A stretch of DNA of 7,613 nucleotides, taken from Kiritimatiellia bacterium (lineage in GTDB: Bacteria > Verrucomicrobiota > Kiritimatiellia > RFP12 > UBA3636). Shown here one piece after another: positions 1-6,353 of the stretch. The stretch lies in assembly GCA_017413145.1 (NCBI GenBank), contig JAFPUX010000088.1:1-7613 (forward strand), in the 5' to 3' direction. Position 1 is the stretch's first letter. Every line of letters starts with the position of its first letter. The notes under the pieces were generated by a model that saw nothing but the letters and a program-made list of their open reading frames with translations, searched no databases and had not been told where the DNA came from. The translations under genes were made by a program, and so were the position numbers.

Positions 1-160
1 CGAGCGCGCCGTCGACGCGGCCGGGATCGCTGCGGAGCGTGTCCGGGCCGAGGTGGCGCACCGCGCGCTCGAGGAACGGGGCGCAGAGCGGTTCGGCGAA
101 GGACGCGAGCAGGAACAGGCACGCGTCGCGCGCCGGGTCGGCGGGACGGAGATCGGTCAT
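1..160 (-). CDS. N-terminal part of an unrecognised protein (runs off the left edge)
   Basis: An open frame begins at the ATG at 160 and continues past the left edge; 53 codons are visible, starting MTDLRPADPARDACLFLLAS. I do not recognise the family. The visible part looks alpha-helical and soluble, with a short hydrophobic stretch around residues 14-28 (CLFLLASFAEPLCAP) that is too polar and too short to be a confident signal peptide. The start is well constrained: an in-frame TAG lies four codons upstream, inside the predicted -10 box at 170-175, and no start codon lies between. A strong promoter sits immediately upstream, so this gene is probably transcribed separately from mlaD, which ends 41 bp upstream. 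There is no room for a Shine-Dalgarno sequence, and the mRNA is predicted to be nearly leaderless. The GC-rich codon use matches its neighbours. Function unknown. Confidence 0.7.
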   Translation of the reverse strand, partial: MTDLRPADPARDACLFLLASFAEPLCAPFLERAVRHLGPDTLRSDPGRVDGAL

Positions 161-169
161 GTCGCGTCC

Positions 170-198
170 ATTCTACCGGAACGCGCCGCGGGTTTCAA
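170..198 (-). promoter_or_regulatory. Sigma-70-type promoter for the left-edge gene
   Basis: On the minus strand there is TTGAAA (193-198), a 17-bp spacer and TAGAAT (170-175). This is five of six matches to each consensus box at ideal spacing. The -35 box starts 3 bp after the mlaD stop codon. Transcription would start near 162-163, only 2-3 nt before the ATG at 160. Based on sequence match only; no transcript data. Confidence 0.72.
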
Positions 199-201
199 CG
201 C

Positions 202-1206
202 CTAGAAGCCGCTGAAGAGCAGCGACGTGAAGGTCGAGAGCGTGTTCGCCTCGCGCAGGTCGTCGAGCAGCTCGCGCGCGTCCGTGAGCGTGCCGTTGAG
301 ATTGTCGTAGACCTCGGTGTCGGACGAGAGCAGCTTGCCGACGGTGCCTTCGCCGCGCTCGAGGCGGTCGGCGATCGACCGGAGGTCCGCGATGGCGGCG
401 GCGAGGTCCTGGTAGAGCTTGTCGTCGGAGGAGAGCAGGTGGCCGAGCGTGCCTTCGCCTTTCTCGAGGCGGTCCGAAATCTTCTTCAGGTTGTCGAGCG
501 TCGCTTCGAGGTCGTCGTAGGCCTTGGAGTCCTCGGCGAGGAGCTTGCCGAGCGAGCTCTGGCCCTGCTCGAGGCGGTCGGTCACGAGCTTGATGTTTTC
601 GACGACGGCGTAGAGGTTGGTGTAGAGCGCGTCGTCGCGGGAGAGCAGGTGCCCGAGCGTGCCTTCGCCGCTCGTGAGGTTGTCGCCGATTTCGCGCAGG
701 TTCGCGATGAACGCGCGCAGGTCGTCCAGCGCGCCGTTCTCGGCGAACTCGCGGATCTTGCCGACGGCGGCCGTGGCGTCTTCGAAGAGGTCCGCGGGCT
801 TGGAGCCCTGCAGGTGCAGGACGTCCTCCACGACGGGCGACGCGGCGTCGCCCTCCCGGAGGACGAGCTGCCGGCCGCCGAGGATCGAGGTGGAAACGAC
901 CGTGACGTCGTAGCCCTCGTGGAAGACGACGGGCGCCTCGAGCTGCGCCTTGACGTGGACGCCGTCCTCGCGGTAGCGCACGTCCGTGACGGCGCCGACG
1001 GTCGTGCCGCGCGCGATGACGGGATCGTTGCGGCGCAGGCCCATCGCGTCCGGGAGGACCGTCTCGATCTCGAAGACGTTGTCGCGGAAGAGGTTCTTGC
1101 CGGAGATCACGATCGTGAAGACCGCGAGGCCGATGAAGACGGCGGCGACGAACGCGCCGACGGCCAGTTCGGTCCCGAGTTCGCGGTTTTTCTTCTGGTC
1201 GGACAT
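202..1206 (-). CDS. mlaD: MlaD-like MCE-domain protein of a phospholipid ABC transporter, with four C-terminal 35-residue repeats
   Basis: This is the substrate-handling subunit of an Mla-type retrograde or anterograde phospholipid transporter, anchored in the inner membrane and projecting into the periplasm. The 334-residue product has a short cytoplasmic N-terminus, one membrane helix at about residues 13-35, and an MCE domain at about 44-120. That domain contains the typical stretch with L56-R-R-N-D-P, V70-G-A-V and the hydrophobic S107-I-L-G-G-R. A linker follows, then four consecutive 35-residue repeats (180-319) and a short hydrophobic tail ending in FSGF. Escherichia coli MlaD is about half this length and has no such repeats. 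The chosen start, ATG at 1206, is preceded by AGGAG seven bases upstream, lies 2 bp past the mlaF stop and puts the membrane helix at the N-terminus; the much longer upstream open frame overlaps mlaF and is an artefact. It is the last gene of mlaE-mlaF-mlaD. Family assignment is firm; the lipid substrate and direction are inferred. Confidence 0.93.
   Translation of the reverse strand: MSDQKKNRELGTELAVGAFVAAVFIGLAVFTIVISGKNLFRDNVFEIETVLPDAMGLRRNDPVIARGTTVGAVTDVRYREDGVHVKAQLEAPVVFHEGYDVTVVSTSILGGRQLVLREGDAASPVVEDVLHLQGSKPADLFEDATAAVGKIREFAENGALDDLRAFIANLREIGDNLTSGEGTLGHLLSRDDALYTNLYAVVENIKLVTDRLEQGQSSLGKLLAEDSKAYDDLEATLDNLKKISDRLEKGEGTLGHLLSSDDKLYQDLAAAIADLRSIADRLERGEGTVGKLLSSDTEVYDNLNGTLTDARELLDDLREANTLSTFTSLLFSGF
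250..669 (-). repeat. Four tandem 105-bp repeats inside mlaD (35 residues each)
   Basis: Residues 180-214, 215-249, 250-284 and 285-319 of MlaD are four adjacent units of exactly 35 residues (DNA 565-669, 460-564, 355-459, 250-354). The pattern is G-E-G-T-L-G-x-L-L-x-x-D-x-x-x-Y-x-x-L, followed by a charged helical half ending D-R-L-E. Units 1 and 3 share 20 of 35 residues. Unit 2 is the most diverged at its head (GQSSLG). The repeat is also visible in the DNA as recurring gagcgtgccttcgcc-like blocks. Similar G-x-G-T-x-G motifs occur C-terminal to MCE domains in other bacteria; the regular copy number and length are read directly here. Confidence 0.92.
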
Positions 1207-1218
1207 GGTCAGACTCCT
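1207..1218 (-). promoter_or_regulatory. Shine-Dalgarno of mlaD
   Basis: AGGAG (1214-1218) lies seven bases before the ATG at 1206, inside the last codons of mlaF. It fixes the mlaD start and rejects the 499-residue upstream extension. Confidence 0.8.
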
Positions 1219-1973
1219 GTTTTCGTTTCCCACGCGCCGCGGCGCGTGATGTACTGCGCGTCGAGGAAGGCGCGCGCCTGGGGGATTTCGGAATGGATGA
1301 AGTCGGAGGGCGGCTGGATCGAGAGGACCTTGCCCCCGCCGAGCATCGCGATGCGCGACGAGATCGACAGCGCGCTGTGCAGGTCGTGCGTGACGACGAC
1401 GGACGTGATGCCGAGCCGGCCCGCGAGGTCCGCGATGAGCTCGTCGATGCGGCGCGAGGTGACGGGGTCGAGGCCGCTCGTCGGTTCGTCGTAGAGGACG
1501 ATCTCCGGCTCGGTCACGATCGCGCGCGCCAGGCCGGCGCGCTTCTGCATGCCGCCGGAGAGGTCCGACGGGAACTTGGCGCCGTCCTTCTCGAGGCCGA
1601 CCTTCTCGAGGGCGTCCATCACGCGGCGCTCGATCTCGCCTTCGGTCATGCGCGTCTTCTCGCGCAGCGGCAGCGCGATGTTGTCGTAGACGTCCATCCA
1701 CGCGAGCAGCGCGCCGCTCTGGAAGAGGTAGCCGAAGCGCGAGCGGATGCGCGAGAGGTCGCGTCCCGTGGCCTCGCTCACGCAGTCGTCGCCGACCCAG
1801 ACGCGGCCGGACGTGGGCGTGAGCAGGCGGATCATGTGCTTGAGCGACACGCTCTTGCCGGTGCCGGACGGGCCGACGATCGTGAAGATCTCGCCCTTCT
1901 CGATCTCGTAGGTGACGTCGTCGAGGACCTTGCGCGTCCCGAACACCTTGGTGACGTTCTCGAACCGGATCAT
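1209..1973 (-). CDS. mlaF: MlaF-like ATP-binding subunit of the phospholipid ABC transporter
   Basis: This is the cytoplasmic ATPase that drives the MlaE permease. The 254-residue protein has every canonical ABC motif in order: Walker A GPSGTGKS (34-41), Q-loop Q85, signature LSGGMQKR (138-145), Walker B IVLYDEP (158-164) with catalytic E163, D-loop SGLDP (166-170) and switch histidine H196 in VVVTHDLHSA. The LSGGMQKR signature and the preceding RFGYLFQSGALLAWM stretch are characteristic of the MlaF/Ttg2A branch. Its length is normal for the family. The ATG at 1973 has the Shine-Dalgarno AGGAGG eight to nine bases upstream, and the mlaE stop codon TAG forms the start of that sequence. It sits between mlaE and mlaD with gaps of 13 bp and 2 bp, which implies one transcript and coupled translation. 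No gene for the small STAS partner MlaB, nor for MlaC or MlaA, is present in the window. Confidence 0.95.
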   Translation of the reverse strand: MIRFENVTKVFGTRKVLDDVTYEIEKGEIFTIVGPSGTGKSVSLKHMIRLLTPTSGRVWVGDDCVSEATGRDLSRIRSRFGYLFQSGALLAWMDVYDNIALPLREKTRMTEGEIERRVMDALEKVGLEKDGAKFPSDLSGGMQKRAGLARAIVTEPEIVLYDEPTSGLDPVTSRRIDELIADLAGRLGITSVVVTHDLHSALSISSRIAMLGGGKVLSIQPPSDFIHSEIPQARAFLDAQYITRRGAWETKTGV

Positions 1974-1989
1974 CGCGCGCGCCCTCCTA
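1974..1989 (-). promoter_or_regulatory. Shine-Dalgarno of mlaF overlapping the mlaE stop codon
   Basis: The minus strand reads TAGGAGGG at 1982-1989. The first three bases (1987-1989) are the stop codon of mlaE, and AGGAGG is the ribosome-binding sequence of mlaF, eight to nine bases from its ATG. The overlap suggests that ribosomes ending mlaE hand over to mlaF. Confidence 0.82.
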
Positions 1990-2796
1990 GTAGAACAGGC
2001 GGGTCACGAAGTACCCGACGATGAGGATGAGCAGGAAGTTCGTCACGACGCTCTGCCGCGTCGCGCGGCCGACGCCGACCGCGCCCTGCGAGGTGCGGAA
2101 GCCTTCGTAGCACGAGACGGTCACGATCACGAACCCGAAGACGAACGCCTTGAAGAGGCCGACCCACAGCGCCTTCATGCTCGCGAAGTCCATCGCGTTC
2201 TGGAAATAGGTCGCCCACGGGACCGCCAGCTGCGTGTGGCTCACCACCGCGCCGCCGAGCACGCCCAGCGCGCAGGTGTAGAACGACATCATCGGCACCG
2301 TGAGGGCCATCGCCACCATGCGCGGCATCACGAGGAAGCGCAGCGGGTCGATGTCCATGATCTCCAGCGCGGCGATCTCCTCGTTGACCATCATCGTGCC
2401 GACCTGCGCGGCCATCGCGGCGCCGACGCTCGCCGCGAGCACGAGGCCCGCCATGAACGGCCCCATCTCGCGCAGCATCGACGCCATCACCGCCGAGCCG
2501 GTGAGCGACTCCTGGTTGTAGACGCGCAGCTCGATGCCGATCTGCAGCGCGAGGATCATGCCGATGAAGAACGCGACGACCGAAACGACGGGGATGCTCT
2601 TCAGGGCGCACTGCCAGAGCTGCCGGACGATCTCGCCGCGCGAGCGCTTCCCGAACGCGTGGCGCATCGCCGCGACCGCGCCCACGCAGATCATCGCCGC
2701 GCGGCCGATCTCGCCGACGCTGCCGAGCGTGGCCTGGCCGAGGCGCTGGACGGCGCTCCGGGGCTTTGCGCGGGGGACGGGTTCGCGGACGATCAT
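1987..2796 (-). CDS. mlaE: MlaE-like permease of the phospholipid ABC transporter
   Basis: This is the inner-membrane permease that, with MlaF and MlaD, moves phospholipids between the inner membrane and the periplasmic MCE channel. The 269 residues match the usual length of about 260. Visible family features are an amphipathic N-terminal region (about 25-65), hydrophobic segments near 66-90, 112-132, 155-185, 208-230 and 250-268, and REMGPFMAGLVLAASVGAAM (109-128). The conserved block QVGTMMVNEEIAALEIMDID (131-150) is followed by P151-LRFLVMPR, and a cytoplasmic loop YEGFRTSQGAVGVGRATRQS (230-249) follows later. It is the first gene of the operon. The ATG at 2796 is the first in frame after a good promoter, giving a leader of about 24 nt, but no Shine-Dalgarno sequence is visible, so an internal start such as Met35 cannot be excluded. 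The stop codon overlaps the mlaF ribosome-binding site. Confidence 0.93.
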   Translation of the reverse strand: MIVREPVPRAKPRSAVQRLGQATLGSVGEIGRAAMICVGAVAAMRHAFGKRSRGEIVRQLWQCALKSIPVVSVVAFFIGMILALQIGIELRVYNQESLTGSAVMASMLREMGPFMAGLVLAASVGAAMAAQVGTMMVNEEIAALEIMDIDPLRFLVMPRMVAMALTVPMMSFYTCALGVLGGAVVSHTQLAVPWATYFQNAMDFASMKALWVGLFKAFVFGFVIVTVSCYEGFRTSQGAVGVGRATRQSVVTNFLLILIVGYFVTRLFY

Positions 2797-2826
2797 GGTT
2801 CGTGGCGGGGTGTCGGAATGCGCGCC

Positions 2827-2855
2827 ATTCTACCATACTCCGGCGCGCGTGGCAA
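2827..2855 (-). promoter_or_regulatory. Sigma-70-type promoter of mlaEFD
   Basis: On the minus strand there is TTGCCA (2850-2855), a 17-bp spacer and TAGAAT (2827-2832). The -35 box begins 4 bp after the stop codon of the upstream hydrolase gene, so read-through from that gene is also possible; no terminator lies between. Transcription should start near 2820. A small inverted repeat, GAATG-5-CATTC (2816-2830), covers the -10 box and the start site. Confidence 0.75.
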
Positions 2856-2859
2856 TAAA

Positions 2860-4875
2860 CTACGCGAGTTCGACCATCTGGTGGCAGGTAAAGTCCGGAA
2901 TCGTGAAACGGATGGTTCCGTCGGAATCGGTTCCGAAGGGCAGGGGCGCCCCCTGCGGGACGAGGCGGACGGAGGAGACGGGCGCGCCCGTCCGGACGGC
3001 GACGCGGACGCCGCGGAGCGGAACGAGGTCTTCGACGACCTCGACGTCCTTGTCCCAGATGCCGCCGCGCTTGACGGTCGGCGCCCACAGCAGGTGCAGC
3101 ACCGTGCGCTTCTGCGCGGGCTGCCTCTGCAACGAGACGCGTCCGGTCGAGGGCAGGCCCTCGACTTCGACGGTCGGCTCGCCCAGGAGGTCGCGCAGCG
3201 CCTTCATCGCGTAGTCGCGCACGGCGACCATGCCGTTCCGCGCGTAGAGCGTGAAGACGGGATGCGCCAAATACGCGACGTTCCCCTTCCGCACGCCGCA
3301 CGCGAAACCGCTTTTCTCCGGGCGGTTCGGCGTGTGCTGGTGCGAGCAGAAGTGTTCCCACGTCCGGTTGAAATACGGGTCGTAGACGTCGCCGAGCGAC
3401 GCGCCGTCCGTCACCGTCACGCGTTGCGAGTTGCCGCCGCCCGGGATCCAGTCGGACGGGTGCATCACCATCGGCGTCGAGATGAAGTCCGGGCGCAGGT
3501 CTTCGCGCGGGAGGACGAAGTCCGGGCCGAAGGGCGAGACGCCATCCGTCGTCGCGCCGACGTCGAAGAGGAAGTTCTTGCGTCCGGCGTCGAGGCCCGA
3601 CGCGCCGGTGAGGAAGAGCTTGCCGCCCTGTGCGAGATAGGCGTCGAGCTTCGCCTTCAGCGCGTCGTCGACGCGGATCGCGTCCGGCAGCACGAGCGCG
3701 CGGTAGGGCGCGAAGTCGCTGTCCGCGTCGAGCATGTCGAAAAGCATGTGCGACTCGAGCAGCATCCGGCCCGCGCCGGTGTCGGCGGGCGTGGGACGGT
3801 CCGCGTCGGAGGCTCGCGTGCCGCATTCCATCAGGACGCCGACGTCGGCGACGTTGCGGACGCCGTCGCACCACGGTTCTTTTGCCTCCACTTCTTCGTA
3901 GGCCTTGCCGATCAGCGCGTAGGTGCCGCGGTCCATTTCGCCGGACGGATGGCACTGGTCGCCGACGGAGCATTTCGCGCCCCACGCGAGCATCGCGGCG
4001 CATTCGTAGCGCAGCGCGTTCGGGTGCTTGAAGCCGCCGAACTCGCCCCAGCTGCGGTGGAACTTGCCGGTCATGCCGAGGTAGTCCATGCCGAGGCCGG
4101 CGACGTATTTCGCGCTGAGCGGGAAGTGGTCGTAGCCCCAGCCGCCCGTCGGGAGCGACTCGAGCTCGAGGTGCGAGAAAAACGGCAGGAAGCCGTTCTC
4201 GCGGAACTTCGGGCCGACGTTGCCGGAGTTGTGGAAGACGCGCATCTTCGGGTCGAGCTCGCGCGCGGCGGCGGTGGTGCGCTCGTAGTAGAGGCGCAGC
4301 GTGTCGGCCACGGCGCGCTCGACGTCCTCCGGCCGGTCGAGCTTGAGCCCCCGTTCGCGCATGTAGCGCTGGCAGTATTCGCAGTAGCAATGCTTCTTCC
4401 CGACGATGTCGAGGAAGATGCCGTCCGCGTCCGGGAAGAGCCGGCACGTCTCGCGGATCTGGTCGCAGAGGTAGTCCAGGTAGGGCGATCGGAAGCACAT
4501 CGCGTGGAAGCCGGGCTTCGTCGGCTCCGCGGTCCAGCCCATGTACTGCCCCTTGTCGTTGATCGCGCGCCAGTCGGGATGCTCGTGCGACGCGACGTTG
4601 TCGACGCCCGCGGAGAGGTAGACCGGCGTCGCGACGCCGATCTCGTGGGCGGCGTCGACCTGCGCGCGCAGAAGGTCGAACGCGAGGTGCGGGTGCGTTT
4701 TCCCGACCTGCGTCGGATGGTAGGACCAGCCGTGGTGGCACTTCGAGAAGAGCGTGATCGAATCGACGTGTCCCAGGCGCAGCGCGTCCTGGAACTGTTT
4801 CTTGTCGAACTTCGCCCCGATGCCGTCGATGTCGGGGGAGGTGTGGAAATCGAGATGGACTTGGCGAAAGCGCAT
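2860..4875 (-). CDS. Putative cytoplasmic glycoside hydrolase, GHL6-like TIM barrel with trimerisation-like domain
   Basis: The 671-residue protein begins MRFRQVHLDFHTSPDIDGIG, a start typical of uncharacterised proteins annotated as GHL6 (hypothetical glycosyl hydrolase 6) or as having a beta-galactosidase trimerisation domain. Residues about 1-345 should form a TIM barrel. The segment DGIFLDIVGKKHCYCEYCQR (151-170) is a strand-4-like end with D156 as candidate catalytic acid and a C-x-C-x-x-C cluster (C163, C165, C168). HLELESLPTGGWGYDHFP (235-252) offers E237 and E239 as further candidates. Residues about 345-560 resemble the flavodoxin/GATase-like trimerisation domain (VLMECGTRA; YRALVLPDAIRV; LDAYLAQGGKLFLTGASG). 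The last 90 or so residues look like a beta-sandwich. There is no signal peptide, so it probably acts in the cytoplasm on imported saccharides. The ATG at 4875 starts the conserved N-terminus; the frame stays open upstream only as a GC artefact. It lies 68 bp after the membrane-protein gene and may share its transcript. The substrate is unknown; alpha-fucosidase- or galactosidase-like activity is speculation. Confidence 0.8.
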   Translation of the reverse strand: MRFRQVHLDFHTSPDIDGIGAKFDKKQFQDALRLGHVDSITLFSKCHHGWSYHPTQVGKTHPHLAFDLLRAQVDAAHEIGVATPVYLSAGVDNVASHEHPDWRAINDKGQYMGWTAEPTKPGFHAMCFRSPYLDYLCDQIRETCRLFPDADGIFLDIVGKKHCYCEYCQRYMRERGLKLDRPEDVERAVADTLRLYYERTTAAARELDPKMRVFHNSGNVGPKFRENGFLPFFSHLELESLPTGGWGYDHFPLSAKYVAGLGMDYLGMTGKFHRSWGEFGGFKHPNALRYECAAMLAWGAKCSVGDQCHPSGEMDRGTYALIGKAYEEVEAKEPWCDGVRNVADVGVLMECGTRASDADRPTPADTGAGRMLLESHMLFDMLDADSDFAPYRALVLPDAIRVDDALKAKLDAYLAQGGKLFLTGASGLDAGRKNFLFDVGATTDGVSPFGPDFVLPREDLRPDFISTPMVMHPSDWIPGGGNSQRVTVTDGASLGDVYDPYFNRTWEHFCSHQHTPNRPEKSGFACGVRKGNVAYLAHPVFTLYARNGMVAVRDYAMKALRDLLGEPTVEVEGLPSTGRVSLQRQPAQKRTVLHLLWAPTVKRGGIWDKDVEVVEDLVPLRGVRVAVRTGAPVSSVRLVPQGAPLPFGTDSDGTIRFTIPDFTCHQMVELA

Positions 4876-4876
4876 T

Positions 4877-4932
4877 TTGGAGGTTGGAGGTTGGAGGTTG
4901 GAGGTGAGAGGTTGGAGGTGAGAGGTTGGATG
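4877..4932. repeat. Eight-unit heptanucleotide array directly before the hydrolase start codon
   Basis: Read on the plus strand: four exact copies of TTGGAGG (4877-4904), then TGAGAGG, TTGGAGG, TGAGAGG and TTGGATG (4905-4932). It occupies 56 of the 68 bp between the membrane-protein stop (4944-4946) and the hydrolase ATG (4873-4875), one base from that ATG. On the transcribed strand the leader therefore reads CCTCCAA repeatedly. It contains several copies of CCTCC, the same core as the anti-Shine-Dalgarno end of 16S rRNA, and has no Shine-Dalgarno sequence of its own. Confidence 0.95.
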
Positions 4933-4943
4933 TGGGGGAGGTC

Positions 4944-6308
4944 CTATCGGCGGGCGCGGAGGGCGGCGGTTCCGAAGTGGCCGCCCGGGAAGCGGCGTTC
5001 GTAGTCGTTGGCCACGAGGGCGACGCGGAGGGCGGCGAGCGACACCGCGATCGCGAGCGTGATGCCCAGGAGGCCCGTCACCGGACCGGGGAGGAGCCCG
5101 CCGTTCACGACGGTCGAGACCGTCGCGACGTAGACCGCCGCGTAGGCGGCCTGGTCGGCGAGGATCGCGTTCGGGCGGCGGCGGAGCGCGGCGAGGCCCT
5201 CGCCGTGCCCCTTGAGCGCCTGCAGGAGCGGGATCGGCGTCGCGATCGCGAGGGCGACGCGCGCGTAGCCGACGAGTTCCGGCGGCAGGTTCTGTATCCG
5301 GACGAAGTAGAGGCGGGCGAGCGGGGGGATCTGCGGGAGAAGCAGGATCAGGCACATCAGCGCGCCGACCAGGACAGCGAAGGCGCCGGGCGCGCGGCGG
5401 CCGCTCTCCTCCGGCGGGAAGGCGATCGTCACGGACTGCATCCGCAGCGCGGCGAAGGAGACGGGATTGACGAGGACCGTCACGACGTAGTGCACGGGGA
5501 GCGCGGCGACGTGGTCCGGCGCGTGGCCGAGGAAGTAGGCCGTGGCGAGCATCGTCGCGGAGATGATCACGCCGCCGAACGAGAGCGGGACGGTGAAGCG
5601 CAGCTGCTCGCCGACGGAGGCGGTCTCCGCGCCGGGGCCGTCGCGCAGCGCGCGCATTCCGGGCAGCGCGAAGCGGCGCGTGAGCCATGTCTCGAGCACG
5701 AGCGGGAGCGTGATCGCGAAGGCGCCCCACGCGTGGCCCGTCAGGCCGAGCCGCACCATCGTCGGGGCGAGCGCGAGCGCGAGCCCGACGCGGGCGAGCG
5801 TGGCGAGGTTCGCGGCGCCGCTGCGCTTCTCGACGAGAAGCTGCGCCAGGTACGGGTTCCGGAGGAAGAACGTCGCCTGCATCGGGACGCAGAAGAGCAG
5901 CGTCCGGCGCGCGATCCAGGCCATTTCGCCGTCCAGTCCGAGCAGGCCGCCGAACACGGCGCCGTCCAGGGGCGGCACGCAGCAGAGCAGTTCCATCGCG
6001 AGCGCGGCGGCCATGACGCGGACGTTGAGGCGGAGGAAGTTCGCCATCCCGGTGCGCGAGCGGCCGAAGACCATGCACGTGGTGACGAGGCCGCTGCCGA
6101 TCGCGCCGAGGATCCAGATGACCGACTGCCCCTGCGCGTAGGCGGTGAATTCCTGCTCGCGGAGCGCGCCGTGCGACACGATGCTCGCGACGAGCAGGAA
6201 CGAAAGGCTCTGCGAGGCGGACTGCACCGCGAGCGGGACGAAGAACGCCGCCATGCGCCCGAAAGTCGGGCGCGGCGGGGAGTCGCGTGCGGGGGTGGCG
6301 TCGCGCAT
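4944..6308 (-). CDS. Polytopic membrane transporter of the MOP superfamily (MATE/ANKH-like)
   Basis: This 454-residue integral membrane protein has about twelve hydrophobic segments, for example at 20-45, 62-82, 95-115, 137-150, 168-185, 190-210, 238-260, 268-290, 308-330, 347-363, 385-402 and 408-432. Two halves joined by a charged linker (about 211-236), with FFVPLAVQSASQSLSFLLVA (22-41) near the start and VPLSFGGVIISATMLATAYF (240-259) opening the second half, fit the repeated fold of MATE and polysaccharide flippases. The stretches VTVLVNPVSFAALRMQS (276-292) and ATPIPLLQALKGHGEGL (356-372) recall the animal ANKH and related bacterial proteins. Substrate is unknown. The ATG at 6308 is the first usable start after a weak promoter and lacks a Shine-Dalgarno sequence; Met19 is an alternative. 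It precedes the putative hydrolase on the same strand by 68 bp, which suggests but does not prove a shared role in saccharide or small-molecule handling. Confidence 0.78.
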   Translation of the reverse strand: MRDATPARDSPPRPTFGRMAAFFVPLAVQSASQSLSFLLVASIVSHGALREQEFTAYAQGQSVIWILGAIGSGLVTTCMVFGRSRTGMANFLRLNVRVMAAALAMELLCCVPPLDGAVFGGLLGLDGEMAWIARRTLLFCVPMQATFFLRNPYLAQLLVEKRSGAANLATLARVGLALALAPTMVRLGLTGHAWGAFAITLPLVLETWLTRRFALPGMRALRDGPGAETASVGEQLRFTVPLSFGGVIISATMLATAYFLGHAPDHVAALPVHYVVTVLVNPVSFAALRMQSVTIAFPPEESGRRAPGAFAVLVGALMCLILLLPQIPPLARLYFVRIQNLPPELVGYARVALAIATPIPLLQALKGHGEGLAALRRRPNAILADQAAYAAVYVATVSTVVNGGLLPGPVTGLLGITLAIAVSLAALRVALVANDYERRFPGGHFGTAALRARR

Positions 6309-6316
6309 GGCGCGGA

Positions 6317-6346
6317 ATCATGCCACCGCGCGGGGCGGCGCGTCAA
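6317..6346 (-). promoter_or_regulatory. Possible promoter of the MOP-superfamily gene
   Basis: Minus-strand TTGACG (6341-6346) and CATGAT (6317-6322) are separated by 18 bp. The -35 box is strong and the -10 box is only 4 of 6. Only 8 nt separate the -10 box from the ATG at 6308, so the mRNA would again be leaderless or nearly so. The -35 box is 7 bp from that of the divergent promoter. Confidence 0.5.
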
Positions 6347-6353
6347 GGGGCGC

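Noticed and set aside
439..1494. A 351-residue plus-strand open frame opposite mlaD and mlaF
   Set aside because: Antisense shadow of two confidently identified genes; Val/Asp/Glu/Arg-rich with no domain.
202..1701. MlaD with a 165-residue N-terminal extension
   Set aside because: The extension overlaps mlaF in another frame and is Arg-rich nonsense. The Shine-Dalgarno sequence and membrane helix place the start at 1206.
1912..5004. A 1030-residue open frame on the plus strand across mlaE and the hydrolase gene
   Set aside because: Its product is a low-complexity Arg/Ala/Glu/His-rich string with no domain, and it lies antisense to two clearly recognisable genes. Long open antisense frames are expected when codon third positions are almost all G or C.
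2860..6321. A 1153-residue fusion of the hydrolase with an N-terminal extension
   Set aside because: The extension beyond the ATG at 4875 is the shadow frame of the MOP-superfamily gene, Arg/Pro-rich and without any fold; the conserved hydrolase N-terminus begins at 4875.
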